DNA of 25,957 nt. Source: JAKVCB01 sp963578605 (GTDB taxonomy: Bacteria > Planctomycetota > Planctomycetia > Pirellulales > Lacipirellulaceae). Under the pieces are notes generated by a model, which did no database searches, was not told the DNA's origin, and saw only the letters and a list, made by a program, of their open reading frames with translations. Below are positions 17,851-24,466 of the stretch, in pieces (the stretch's first letter is position 1; every line of letters starts with the position of its first letter). The position numbers were made by a program, and so were the translations under genes. The stretch spans positions 1-25,957 of the forward strand of contig CAUZEA010000084.1 of the NCBI GenBank assembly GCA_963578605.1, read 5' to 3'.

Positions 17851-17929
17851 CGTAGCTAGCCACGTGGTTCTGGACCGTCACGTCACAGGGCCAGCCCGCT
17901 TGACATCCTACCGCACCGCACGTTAGAAT
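17851..17929 (+). promoter_or_regulatory. Promoter module of DUF1559 gene A
   Basis: TTGACA (17900-17905), an 18-bp spacer and TAGAAT (17924-17929) form a strong sigma70-like promoter. Immediately upstream are boxes also found before genes B, C and D: GTAGCTAGCCA with a following GTGGT..CTG (17852-17872), and TCACGTCAC..GGCCAG just before the -35. The shared boxes suggest common regulation, or are simply retained from recent duplication. Confidence 0.7.
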
Positions 17930-17933
17930 TTTA

Positions 17934-18003
17934 TTAGTTATATCCCAGAGAAATATTATTAGTTATATCCCAGAGAAATATTAGTTATATCCCAGAGAAA
18001 TTT
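17934..18003 (+). repeat. Three direct repeats in the 5' leader of gene A
   Basis: The 20-bp core TTAGTTATATCCCAGAGAAA starts at 17934, 17959 and 17981 (periods of 25 and 22 bp). The array lies downstream of the -10 box and upstream of the ribosome-binding site, so it should be transcribed. Genes B, C and D have one related copy (TTAGTTATATTTGGAATAAA in B and C) at the same place. Confidence 0.93.
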
Positions 18004-18023
18004 TGATCCGTGCGGAGTTGAAT

Positions 18024-19031
18024 ATGCGCCGGCCAGGAATCCGCGGTTGTCAGCAGCGGGAATTCACACCGGGCCAACTGTTGTCGTTGAACGAGCGAAA
18101 ACGTACTGCTTTTACGCTCATTGAACTGTTGGTCGTGATCGCCATCATTGGGATTCTAATTGCGTTGTTGCTGCCGGCGGTTCAGAGTGCGCGGGAAGCC
18201 GCGCGGCGGATCGAATGTTCCAACAACCTCAAGCAAATCGGCCTGGCCATTCATTTGATGGATGACGCGATCAAGCGTTTGCCGCCCACGCGGGACAATT
18301 GCCATCACGCCACCTGGTATACGGAGCTCTGGCCCTACATTGAAGACGAGTACTTTGCCGAGCAGTGGCACCCGGTGCGGGCCTATCACTTTCAGCCCGC
18401 AGAAGCCATCGAAGTCCAGGTGGCCATTTACTTGTGCCCCACGCGCCGCGCTCCTCCACAATTGAGTGAGCCCCCGTGTGAGGCAAGAACCGGCAAATCG
18501 GCGGTAGCGCACGCGTCCGGGGGGATGGGTGATTACGCCTGCATGGTGGGTCACGACGAATCGAGGTGGGATAATTGGCACCCAACCGACCCGAAATTTC
18601 GTGCGTCGGGTCCGTTTGTAGGGGCCAGCTGTAAATGCTACGGATCGATTCCGAATCTGCGTCACTTTGGAGAATGCAAGTACTACCTCGATTTGACAAT
18701 GATTGAGGATGGCTTAAGCAAACAGATCCTTATCGGTGAGAAGCACGTTCCGATTGATAAAGTTGGTTTAGGTGAAAACAAAGGAGACGACTGCAGTGTA
18801 TACAACGGCGATATGATGCAGATGTTTGGCCGCTTCGCTAGCGAGAGGCACCCGTTGGCACATCCGAGCGACGGCCCGGGGCACCAATTCGGCAGCTGGC
18901 ATCCGGGCATCTGTCAGTTCCTGATGGCCGACGGGAGTGTCCACGTGATATCGGTAAGCATCGACCCGGTGATTCTTAGCTATCTGGGGCAACGCAGAGA
19001 TGGCAACGCCCTTGGGGGCAGTGTTTTCTAA
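18024..19031 (+). CDS. DUF1559 prepilin-like protein, cluster gene A
   Basis: The 335-aa protein has a conserved 30-residue leader (MRRPGIRGCQQREFTP...) before AFTLIELLVVIAIIGIL, a prepilin-like cleavage and anchor region with Ala instead of Gly before Phe. Then follow the DUF1559 signature PAVQSAREAARR, SNNLKQIGL, and a C-terminal H-X9-DG (HPGICQFLMADG). The ATG at 18024 is chosen because GGAG (18014-18017) lies 6 nt upstream and because the paralogs begin at the same place; a TTG at 18003 in the same frame lies within the leader repeats. It is the only cluster member on the plus strand and faces gene B. Its stop context GTTTTCTAAGCGGCCCC resembles one unit of the arrays at B, C and D but is not repeated. 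Function is unknown; a surface location is expected. Confidence 0.92.
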   Translation: MRRPGIRGCQQREFTPGQLLSLNERKRTAFTLIELLVVIAIIGILIALLLPAVQSAREAARRIECSNNLKQIGLAIHLMDDAIKRLPPTRDNCHHATWYTELWPYIEDEYFAEQWHPVRAYHFQPAEAIEVQVAIYLCPTRRAPPQLSEPPCEARTGKSAVAHASGGMGDYACMVGHDESRWDNWHPTDPKFRASGPFVGASCKCYGSIPNLRHFGECKYYLDLTMIEDGLSKQILIGEKHVPIDKVGLGENKGDDCSVYNGDMMQMFGRFASERHPLAHPSDGPGHQFGSWHPGICQFLMADGSVHVISVSIDPVILSYLGQRRDGNALGGSVF

Positions 19032-19213
19032 GCGGCCCCTGGCACACCAAACCCCATCTGGTAGCGGTGCCCCCACTTTCCCCATGACCCTTCCGCTCGA
19101 AGCGGCTGACTTCAGCGCCGGTGGCCGCTGGCCGGTCCCAGGGCCAACAATACCAGCCTCTCCAGGACGAGGGTCGCGAGCTCGCGAACGGCCGCTGCGT
19201 TATTGACCAGGAC

Positions 19214-19334
19214 GCCGGTAATCGTTCCGCCGTCGAGGATCAGGCGGTTGTCGATCACAAGATTGCCGTCACTGGTCTTTGCGAGTGTGTAACCGTTTAA
19301 ATCGAGACCTTTGTTAAACGTTATCGTAGCGCCG
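19214..19334 (-). pseudogene. Relic of a beta-strand-repeat exoprotein gene
   Basis: Read on the minus strand, this stretch encodes GATITFNKGLDLNGYTL, then KTSDGNLVIDNRL and LDGGTITG. This is the pattern of autotransporter-associated beta-strand repeats in large planctomycete exoproteins, and it resembles LNLGGNTATKTGDGTMVL in the last gene of this window. There is no start codon, the recognisable part is only about 40 codons, and the frame ends at 19112. It abuts the distal end of the gene B repeat array directly. I see nothing else in 19032-19213. Confidence 0.6.
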
Positions 19335-19450
19335 GCTGCTTAGAAGACGGGGCTGCTTAGAAGACGGGGCTGCTTAGAAGACGGGGCTGCTTAGAAGACG
19401 GGGCTGCTTAGAAGACGGGGCTGCTTAGAAGACGGGGCTGCTTAGAAGAC
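19335..19450 (-). repeat. 17-bp tandem array on the stop codon of gene B, 6.8 copies
   Basis: On the plus strand the unit is GCTGCTTAGAAGACGGG, with full copies starting at 19335, 19352, 19369, 19386, 19403 and 19420 and a 14-bp partial copy at 19437-19450. On the coding strand each unit reads CCCGTCTTCTAAGCAGC, and the gene-proximal TAA (19442-19444) is the stop codon of gene B. All copies are identical. Since 17 is not a multiple of 3, TAA falls in a new frame in each of three successive copies. Confidence 0.97.
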
Positions 19451-20440
19451 ACTGTCCCCAATGGTGTTGCCATCTTCGCGATTTGCGAGATAGCCGAGAA
19501 ACTGCGGGTCGATGCTTACCGAAAACGCATGGACACTGCCGTCCCCCATCACGAACTGACAGATGCCCGGATGCCAGCTGCCGAAACTCCGCCAGTAGGG
19601 GGTGCCGTAATCGTCCGGATATGTCAACGGGTGATTCGGGCCGGCGAAACGGCCGAACCTGGTGAGAATATCGGGGTTGTATACGCTGCAGTCGCTGACT
19701 CTTTCCGAACCAAGCCACCCCACCGCAACATGCTTTTCGCCTATCAGAAAGGTCTTGCTCATACCGTCTGTGATCATTTTGAAGGAAACGCGGTACACGC
19801 AGTCACCAAAAAACCTAAGGTTGGGTATGCTACCCGTGCAACTACAGTCTGAACTTACGAACGCGCCGGTGGCGACTTGCCCTTCATTGGGCCTCCAATA
19901 ATCCCATGTATTTACATCATCGCCTACCGAGCACGCGTAGTCACTCATCCCGCCAGCTCGATGCGGCACAGGCCCACGTGCTTCGCAGTTGGGTTGGCTC
20001 AGCTGGGGGGCCGATCGTCTTGAAGGGCAGTAATAAAGCGCGACCTGCGCTTCGATAGCGTAATCGGGCTGATAGTGATAGGCCTTGACCGGGTGCCATT
20101 GCTCGGTAAGAACATCGTCTTCAAGGTAGGGCCAGAGTTCAGTCGCCCAGGTTCCGTGATGACAATCGATCCGTGAGGCTGGGAGGTGATTCACGACATC
20201 ATGCATGACGTGAACCGCAAGACCGATTTGCTTCAAATTGTTGGAACATTGGATCCGCCGCGCGGCTTCCCGCGCACTCTGAACCGCCGGCAGCAACAGC
20301 GCGATTAGAATCCCAATGATGGCGATCACAACCAACAGTTCGATGAGCGTAAAAGCAGTACGTTTTCGCTCGTTCAACGACAACAGTTGGCCCGGTGTGA
20401 ACTCCCGTCGCTGACAACCGCGGATTCCTGGCTGGTGCAT
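19442..20440 (-). CDS. DUF1559 prepilin-like protein, cluster gene B
   Basis: The 332-aa protein has the cluster leader MHQPGIRGCQRREFTP, the prepilin-like AFTLIELLVVIAIIGIL helix, PAVQSAREAARRIQCSNNLK, and the C-terminal H-X9-DG (HPGICQFVMGDG). The ATG at 20438-20440 has GGAG 6 nt upstream. From base 20140 to its start codon, the gene is identical to the matching part of gene C, as is the upstream intergenic DNA. The central region (residues about 100-300) differs from C and D and lacks their CxxC insert. The last codons, GTC TTC TAA, are the first unit of the 17-bp array. Likely anchored at the cell surface; function unknown. Confidence 0.92.
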   Translation of the reverse strand: MHQPGIRGCQRREFTPGQLLSLNERKRTAFTLIELLVVIAIIGILIALLLPAVQSAREAARRIQCSNNLKQIGLAVHVMHDVVNHLPASRIDCHHGTWATELWPYLEDDVLTEQWHPVKAYHYQPDYAIEAQVALYYCPSRRSAPQLSQPNCEARGPVPHRAGGMSDYACSVGDDVNTWDYWRPNEGQVATGAFVSSDCSCTGSIPNLRFFGDCVYRVSFKMITDGMSKTFLIGEKHVAVGWLGSERVSDCSVYNPDILTRFGRFAGPNHPLTYPDDYGTPYWRSFGSWHPGICQFVMGDGSVHAFSVSIDPQFLGYLANREDGNTIGDSVF

Positions 20441-20487
20441 ATTAAACTCCGCACAGATCGAAATTTATTCCAAATATAACTAACAAA

Positions 20488-20580
20488 ATTCTAACGTACG
20501 GTGCGGTGGGAAGTCAAACGGACTGGCCAGGTGACGTGATGATCGCTACGACATGGTGCAGGACCACCTGGCTAGCTACG
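20488..20580 (-). promoter_or_regulatory. Promoter module of DUF1559 gene B
   Basis: On the minus strand, TTGACT (20512-20517), an 18-bp spacer and TAGAAT (20488-20493) precede gene B by about 48 bp. Upstream boxes shared with A, C and D occupy about 20518-20580, including the complement of GGCCAGTCCG, ATCACGTCAC and GTAGCTAGCCA. Confidence 0.7.
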
Positions 20581-20776
20581 GGCATTCCCCCGAGCGTTGC
20601 TGGAAGCCAGTGGCGAAAGTGGTTGCGATCTGCAGTGCACAACCATAAAGAGACGTTGACCGGTCATGCTTGCCGGCGAAGGTCCGTGCCCGGCGTTTTG
20701 CCTTACCAACGGTAGTTCGACGCCGCGGTAGTTTGTGGAATGAACAATCGCGTAGCGCGTTTCCAGCTTTGGCTCG

Positions 20777-20878
20777 TCACCGTTTTGCCTGGGCAGTGGT
20801 CGGGTCGAATTTGTGATCGTGGCAGCGGGCAGGTCCCAAAGTCATCGTCACAAATCGACGTCCGACCGTGTCGACACC
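20777..20878 (-). pseudogene. Relic of a DUF1549 (PSCyt2) gene, copy 1
   Basis: The minus strand encodes GVDTVGRRFVTMTLGPARCHDHKFDP before a TGA at 20777-20779 (written in parts: GVDTVGRRF and LGPARCHDHKFDP). This aligns with RVDTTATVW...LGCARCHDHKYDP of the intact protein at 2549-5506. The first cysteine of CxxCH is replaced by proline and only about 33 codons remain. The rest of 20581-20945 contains short frames with no recognisable family. Confidence 0.7.
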
Positions 20879-20945
20879 GCAGCGGGCGGATGGTCGTGGG
20901 AGAAGTGGGGCGCTGCCTGAAGATCGGGTTCGGAGTTCCCGACGC

Positions 20946-21110
20946 CGCTTAGAAAACGGGGTCGCTTAGAAAACGGGGTCGCTTAGAAAACGGGGTCGCT
21001 TAGAAAACAGGGTCGCTTAGAAAACAGGGTCGCTTAGAAAACAGGGTCGCTTAGAAAACAGGGTCGCTTAGAAAACAGGGTCGCTTAGAAAACAGGGTCG
21101 CTTAGAAAAC
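20946..21110 (-). repeat. 17-bp tandem array on the stop codon of gene C, 9.7 copies
   Basis: On the plus strand the unit is CGCTTAGAAAACRGGGT. Nine full copies start at 20946 and every 17 bp up to 21082; a 12-bp partial copy is at 21099-21110. The three copies farthest from the gene have ACGGGG, the next six have ACAGGG. The TTA at 21102-21104 is the complement of the stop codon of gene C. Confidence 0.97.
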
Positions 21111-22163
21111 ACTGTCCCCAATAGTGTTGCCATCTTCGCGATCTGACAGATAGCCGAGAAACTGCGGGTCGATGCTTACCGAAAACGCGTGGACACTGCC
21201 GTCGACCATCACGAACTGACAGACGCCCGGATGCCAGCTGCCGAAAAGCATTTCCCAACCGAAATAGTACCCTGGGCCATCGATTGGATGTGCTAACGGG
21301 GAACCCGGGCCAGCGAAACGCCCGAACCTTTGGAGACGATCGGGGTTGTATGTGCTGCAGTCGTTTCCTCTTTCCGAACCAAGCCACCCCACCGGAACGT
21401 GCTTTTCGCCCATCAAGAAGGTCTTGCTCAAACCATCGGTGATCATATTGAGGGTAACGCGGTACTTGCAGGTGTTCTCACCCATAAATCTATATCTGGG
21501 GTCTCCCCCCGCGCACGCACATGATGCATTTATGAACACGCCGGTGCCGACCATCCACCCAGCATATTTCCCAACAATACAACTGGGGCAACGCTCTTGC
21601 CTGGACCCTTTGGGCCTCCAATAATCCCATGGTGCGCTACTAGAGCCTACCGAGCACGCGTAGTCACTCATCCCGCCACCTCGGTGCGCCGCAGACCCAC
21701 GCCCTTCGCAGTTGAATTGGCTCAGCTGGGGGGCCGATCGTCTTGAAGGGCAGTAATAAATCGCCACCTGCGCTTCGATGGCCTCTGAGGGCTGAAAGTG
21801 ATACGCTTCGCGCGGATGCCATTGTTCGCTGAGGAGTTCGTCTTCAATGTAGGGCCAGAGTGCAGTCGCCCAGGTTCCGTGATGACAATCGATCCGTGAG
21901 GCTGGGAGGTGATTCACGACATCATGCATGACGTGAACCGCAAGACCGATTTGCTTCAAATTGTTGGAACATTGGATCCGCCGCGCGGCTTCCCGCGCAC
22001 TCTGAACCGCCGGCAGCAACAGCGCGATTAGAATCCCAATGATGGCGATCACAACCAACAGTTCGATGAGCGTAAAAGCAGTACGTTTTCGCTCGTTCAA
22101 CGACAACAGTTGGCCCGGTGTGAACTCCCGTCGCTGACAACCGCGGATTCCTGGCTGGTGCAT
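21102..22163 (-). CDS. DUF1559 prepilin-like protein, cluster gene C
   Basis: The 353-aa protein shares the leader MHQPGIRGCQRREFTP, prepilin-like helix and DUF1559 signature with B, and the C-terminal H-X9-DG (HPGVCQFVMVDG). Its 5' part is identical at the DNA level to gene B and its 3' end is identical to gene D. Between these, from about 21246 to 21862, it resembles D more than B but is clearly diverged, apart from an 88-bp block (21418-21505) identical to D. The centre carries a CPSC pair in an insert (RQERCPSCIVGKYAGW) lacking in A and B. The ATG at 22161-22163 has GGAG 6 nt upstream. The stop codon is the first unit of the array. Probably a surface protein; function unknown. Confidence 0.92.
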   Translation of the reverse strand: MHQPGIRGCQRREFTPGQLLSLNERKRTAFTLIELLVVIAIIGILIALLLPAVQSAREAARRIQCSNNLKQIGLAVHVMHDVVNHLPASRIDCHHGTWATALWPYIEDELLSEQWHPREAYHFQPSEAIEAQVAIYYCPSRRSAPQLSQFNCEGRGSAAHRGGGMSDYACSVGSSSAPWDYWRPKGSRQERCPSCIVGKYAGWMVGTGVFINASCACAGGDPRYRFMGENTCKYRVTLNMITDGLSKTFLMGEKHVPVGWLGSERGNDCSTYNPDRLQRFGRFAGPGSPLAHPIDGPGYYFGWEMLFGSWHPGVCQFVMVDGSVHAFSVSIDPQFLGYLSDREDGNTIGDSVF

Positions 22164-22210
22164 ATTAAACTCCGCACAGATCGAAATTTATTCCAAATAT
22201 AACTAACAAA

Positions 22211-22303
22211 ATTCTAACGTACGGTGCGGTGGGAAGTCAAACGGACTGGCCAGGTGACGTGATGATCGCTACGACATGGTGCAGGACCACCTGGCTAGCT
22301 ACG
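22211..22303 (-). promoter_or_regulatory. Promoter module of DUF1559 gene C
   Basis: Identical to the gene B module: TTGACT at 22235-22240, 18-bp spacer, TAGAAT at 22211-22216, with the shared upstream boxes at about 22241-22303. Confidence 0.7.
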
Positions 22304-22499
22304 GGCATTCCCCCGAGCGTTGCTGGAAGCCAGTGGCGAAAGTGGTTGCGATCTGCAGTGCACAACCATAAAGAGACGTTGACCGGTCATGCTTGCCGGC
22401 GAAGGTCCGTGCCCGGCGTTTTGCCTTACCAACGGTAGTTCGACGCCGCGGTAGTTTGTGGAATGAACAATCGCGTAGCGCGTTTCCAGCTTTGGCTCG

Positions 22500-22601
22500 T
22501 CACCGTTTTGCCTGGGCAGTGGTCGGGTCGAATTTGTGATCGTGGCAGCGGGCAGGTCCCAAAGTCATCGTCACAAATCGACGTCCGACCGTGTCGACAC
22601 C
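22500..22601 (-). pseudogene. Relic of a DUF1549 (PSCyt2) gene, copy 2
   Basis: Identical to 20777-20878, including the PARCH replacement of the haem-type motif. It was carried along inside the 1,106-bp repeat. The rest of 22304-22668 is likewise identical to 20581-20945 and holds no gene I can support. Confidence 0.7.
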
Positions 22602-22668
22602 GCAGCGGGCGGATGGTCGTGGGAGAAGTGGGGCGCTGCCTGAAGATCGGGTTCGGAGTTCCCGACGC

Positions 22669-22833
22669 CGCTTAGAAAACGGGGTCGCTTAGAAAACGGG
22701 GTCGCTTAGAAAACGGGGTCGCTTAGAAAACAGGGTCGCTTAGAAAACAGGGTCGCTTAGAAAACAGGGTCGCTTAGAAAACAGGGTCGCTTAGAAAACA
22801 GGGTCGCTTAGAAAACAGGGTCGCTTAGAAAAC
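22669..22833 (-). repeat. 17-bp tandem array on the stop codon of gene D, 9.7 copies
   Basis: Nine full copies of CGCTTAGAAAACRGGGT start at 22669 and every 17 bp to 22805, followed by a 12-bp partial copy at 22822-22833. The array is identical to the one at gene C (three ACGGGG units, six ACAGGG units). The TTA at 22825-22827 is the complement of the stop codon of gene D. Confidence 0.97.
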
Positions 22834-23871
22834 ACTGTCCCCAATAGTGTTGCCATCTTCGCGATCTGACAGATAGCCGAGAAACTGCGGGTCGATGCTT
22901 ACCGAAAACGCGTGGACACTGCCGTCGACCATCACGAACTGACAGACGCCCGGATGCCAGCTGCCGAATTCGAGCTCCCGGCCGTCGCTCGGATGTGCCA
23001 GCGGGTGATGAGGGCCGGCAAAACGCCCGAACCTGGAGAGTGAATCGGGGTTGTATGTGCTGCAGTCGTTGGCGTTCCGCTCACCAAGCCGCCCCACCGA
23101 AACGTGCTTTTCGCCCATCAGAAAGGTCTTGCTCAAACCATCGGTGATCATATTGAGGGTAACGCGGTACTTGCAGGTGTTCTCACCCATAAATCTATAT
23201 CTGGGGTCTCTCCCCCCGCACGGACATCTTGCATTTATGAACACGCCGGTGCCGACCGACCACCCAGCATATTTCCCAACGACACACTGGTTGCAAGGCT
23301 CAGCGCTGCCGGACCCTTTGGGCCTCCAATAATCCCATGCTGCGGCATTAGAGCCTACCGAGCACGCGTAGTCACTCATCCCGCCACCTCGGTGCGGCGC
23401 AGACTTACGGGTTTCGCAGGGGTCTTGGCTCAGCTGGGGGGCCGATCGTCTTGAAGGGCAATAATAAATCGCGACCTGCGATTCGATAGCCTCTGTGGGT
23501 TGAAAGTGATACGCTTCGCGCGGATGCCATTGTTCGCTGAGGAGTTCGTCTTCAATGTAGGGCCAAAGTGCATTCGCCCAGGTTCCGTGATGACAACCGA
23601 GCCGTGAGGCTGGGAGGTGATTCACGACATCATTCATGATCTGAACCGCAAGACCGATTTGCTTGAGGTTGTTGGAACATTCGATCCGCCGCGCTGCTTC
23701 CCGCGCACTCTGAACGGCCGGCAGCAACAGCGCGATTAGAATCCCAATGATGGCGATCACAACCAACAGTTCGATGAGCGTAAAAGCAACACGTTTTCGC
23801 TCGTTCAACGACGACAGTTGACCCGGTGTGAACTCCCGCCGCTGACAACCGCGGATTCCTGGCTGGTGCAT
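22825..23871 (-). CDS. DUF1559 prepilin-like protein, cluster gene D
   Basis: The 348-aa protein has the cluster leader (MHQPGIRGCQRREFTPGQLS), AFTLIELLVVIAIIGIL, PAVQSAREAARRIECSNNLK and the H-X9-DG motif HPGVCQFVMVDG. Its leader and promoter differ from B and C at several positions (for example KRVAFT instead of KRTAFT), so it lies outside the recent homogenisation at its 5' end while its last about 48 codons are identical to C. The central insert has a CNQC pair (EPCNQCVVGKYAGW). The ATG at 23869-23871 has GGAG 6 nt upstream. The stop codon lies in the array. Expected to be an envelope or surface protein; function unknown. Confidence 0.92.
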   Translation of the reverse strand: MHQPGIRGCQRREFTPGQLSSLNERKRVAFTLIELLVVIAIIGILIALLLPAVQSAREAARRIECSNNLKQIGLAVQIMNDVVNHLPASRLGCHHGTWANALWPYIEDELLSEQWHPREAYHFQPTEAIESQVAIYYCPSRRSAPQLSQDPCETRKSAPHRGGGMSDYACSVGSNAAAWDYWRPKGSGSAEPCNQCVVGKYAGWSVGTGVFINARCPCGGRDPRYRFMGENTCKYRVTLNMITDGLSKTFLMGEKHVSVGRLGERNANDCSTYNPDSLSRFGRFAGPHHPLAHPSDGRELEFGSWHPGVCQFVMVDGSVHAFSVSIDPQFLGYLSDREDGNTIGDSVF

Positions 23872-23919
23872 ATTGAACTCCGCATGGATCGAATATTTCC
23901 TCGATATATATCTAATTAG

Positions 23920-24011
23920 ATTTTAACGTACGGTGTGGTGAATTGTCAAGCGGACTGGCCCTGTGACGTGATGATCGTTACGATATATTGCAAGGCCCCC
24001 TGGCTAGCTGC
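23920..24011 (-). promoter_or_regulatory. Promoter module of DUF1559 gene D
   Basis: TTGACA (23944-23949), an 18-bp spacer and TAAAAT (23920-23925) on the minus strand, with diverged versions of the shared upstream boxes at about 23950-24011 (complement of GGCCAGTCCG, ATCACGTCAC and GCAGCTAGCCA). The spacing is the same as in A, B and C despite substitutions. Confidence 0.7.
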
Positions 24012-24375
24012 GAGCATTCCCCCGAGCGTTTTTGAAAGGCAGTGCCGTCTGGACGGTTCGAAAAAATAGGGCGAGTCGAGCAGGCGGCAATAACTTTTAT
24101 GGACGTATCCGGACTGATTCAGTCTTGAACCGTGACTGGGGAACATCGGGGTGGTCCAGGCTTGCTTCAAGACGACGGCGCGGACCAATTGCGAACCTGG
24201 GACAACTATTGGGCGGTGCGGGCAGCGCCCGTAGTTTTTGCGTTTGACTCTTGGCGCAATCGCGTGGAAAGAGCCGCAAGTGACCTGCTTTTTTGCAGGT
24301 ATTAGTGGACATCCAGGTTAGCCGGGATTAACATCGGAGTTGATTGTGTCGTTTGATGTACGTACGGAGACCATA
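24012..24375. other. Intergenic region with a T-loop hairpin
   Basis: No gene is supported. A hairpin with a 6-bp stem and a six-T loop (ACCTGC at 24283-24288, GCAGGT at 24295-24300) is present but not followed by a T-run. The palindrome GTACGTAC lies near 24357-24364. Confidence 0.35.
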
Positions 24376-24447
24376 ATGGCAGATTGGCGGGCAATGGTTC
24401 TTAGCGGGGCTGGAAGCCTGTCGGTGATCGGTTCTACTTCTGCTTAA
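24376..24447 (+). CDS. Possible 23-aa leader peptide
   Basis: ATG at 24376 is preceded by GGAG with 6 nt spacing and opens a frame of 23 codons (MADWRAMVLSGAGSLS...), ending with TAA at 24445-24447, 19 bp before the next gene's ATG. The position and ribosome-binding site fit a leader peptide, but the frame could be chance. There is no similarity I recognise. Confidence 0.22.
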   Translation: MADWRAMVLSGAGSLSVIGSTSA

Positions 24448-24466
24448 ACTGCAAGCGAGGGTACTC

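Larger units (their letters stand above)
20140..21245. repeat. 1,106-bp direct repeat, copy 1
   Basis: This segment is identical by eye to 21863-22968 at a constant offset of 1,723 bp. It holds the 5' part of gene B, its promoter, the intergenic DNA with a DUF1549 relic, the complete 9.7-copy array and the 3' end of gene C. The first mismatch on the left is at 20139/21862 and on the right at 21246/22969. Confidence 0.93.
21863..22968. repeat. 1,106-bp direct repeat, copy 2
   Basis: This is the second copy of 20140-21245. It covers the 5' part of gene C, its promoter, the second DUF1549 relic, the complete array and the 3' end of gene D. The array has the same three-plus-six distribution of unit variants in both copies. 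Confidence 0.93.

Noticed and set aside
20506..20952. Two short plus-strand frames (69 and 70 aa), repeated identically at 22229-22675
   Set aside because: Their conservation is explained by the 1,106-bp duplication. They overlap the promoter module, the DUF1549 relic and the array, and have no recognisable domain.
21102..22163. Diversity-generating retroelement acting on gene C
   Set aside because: No reverse transcriptase or template/variable repeat pair is visible, and differences between paralogs are not confined to adenine positions.
19335..22833. 17-bp direct repeats as CRISPR arrays
   Set aside because: The units are head to tail with no spacers, too short for CRISPR repeats, and overlap stop codons; no cas genes are present.
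24283..24300. Hairpin with six-T loop as a terminator
   Set aside because: The T-run is in the loop and no T-run follows either arm, and no gene ends nearby in a suitable direction.
24032..24312. Short overlapping frames on both strands upstream of the last gene
   Set aside because: No ribosome-binding sites, no similarity, and skewed composition; treated as non-coding.
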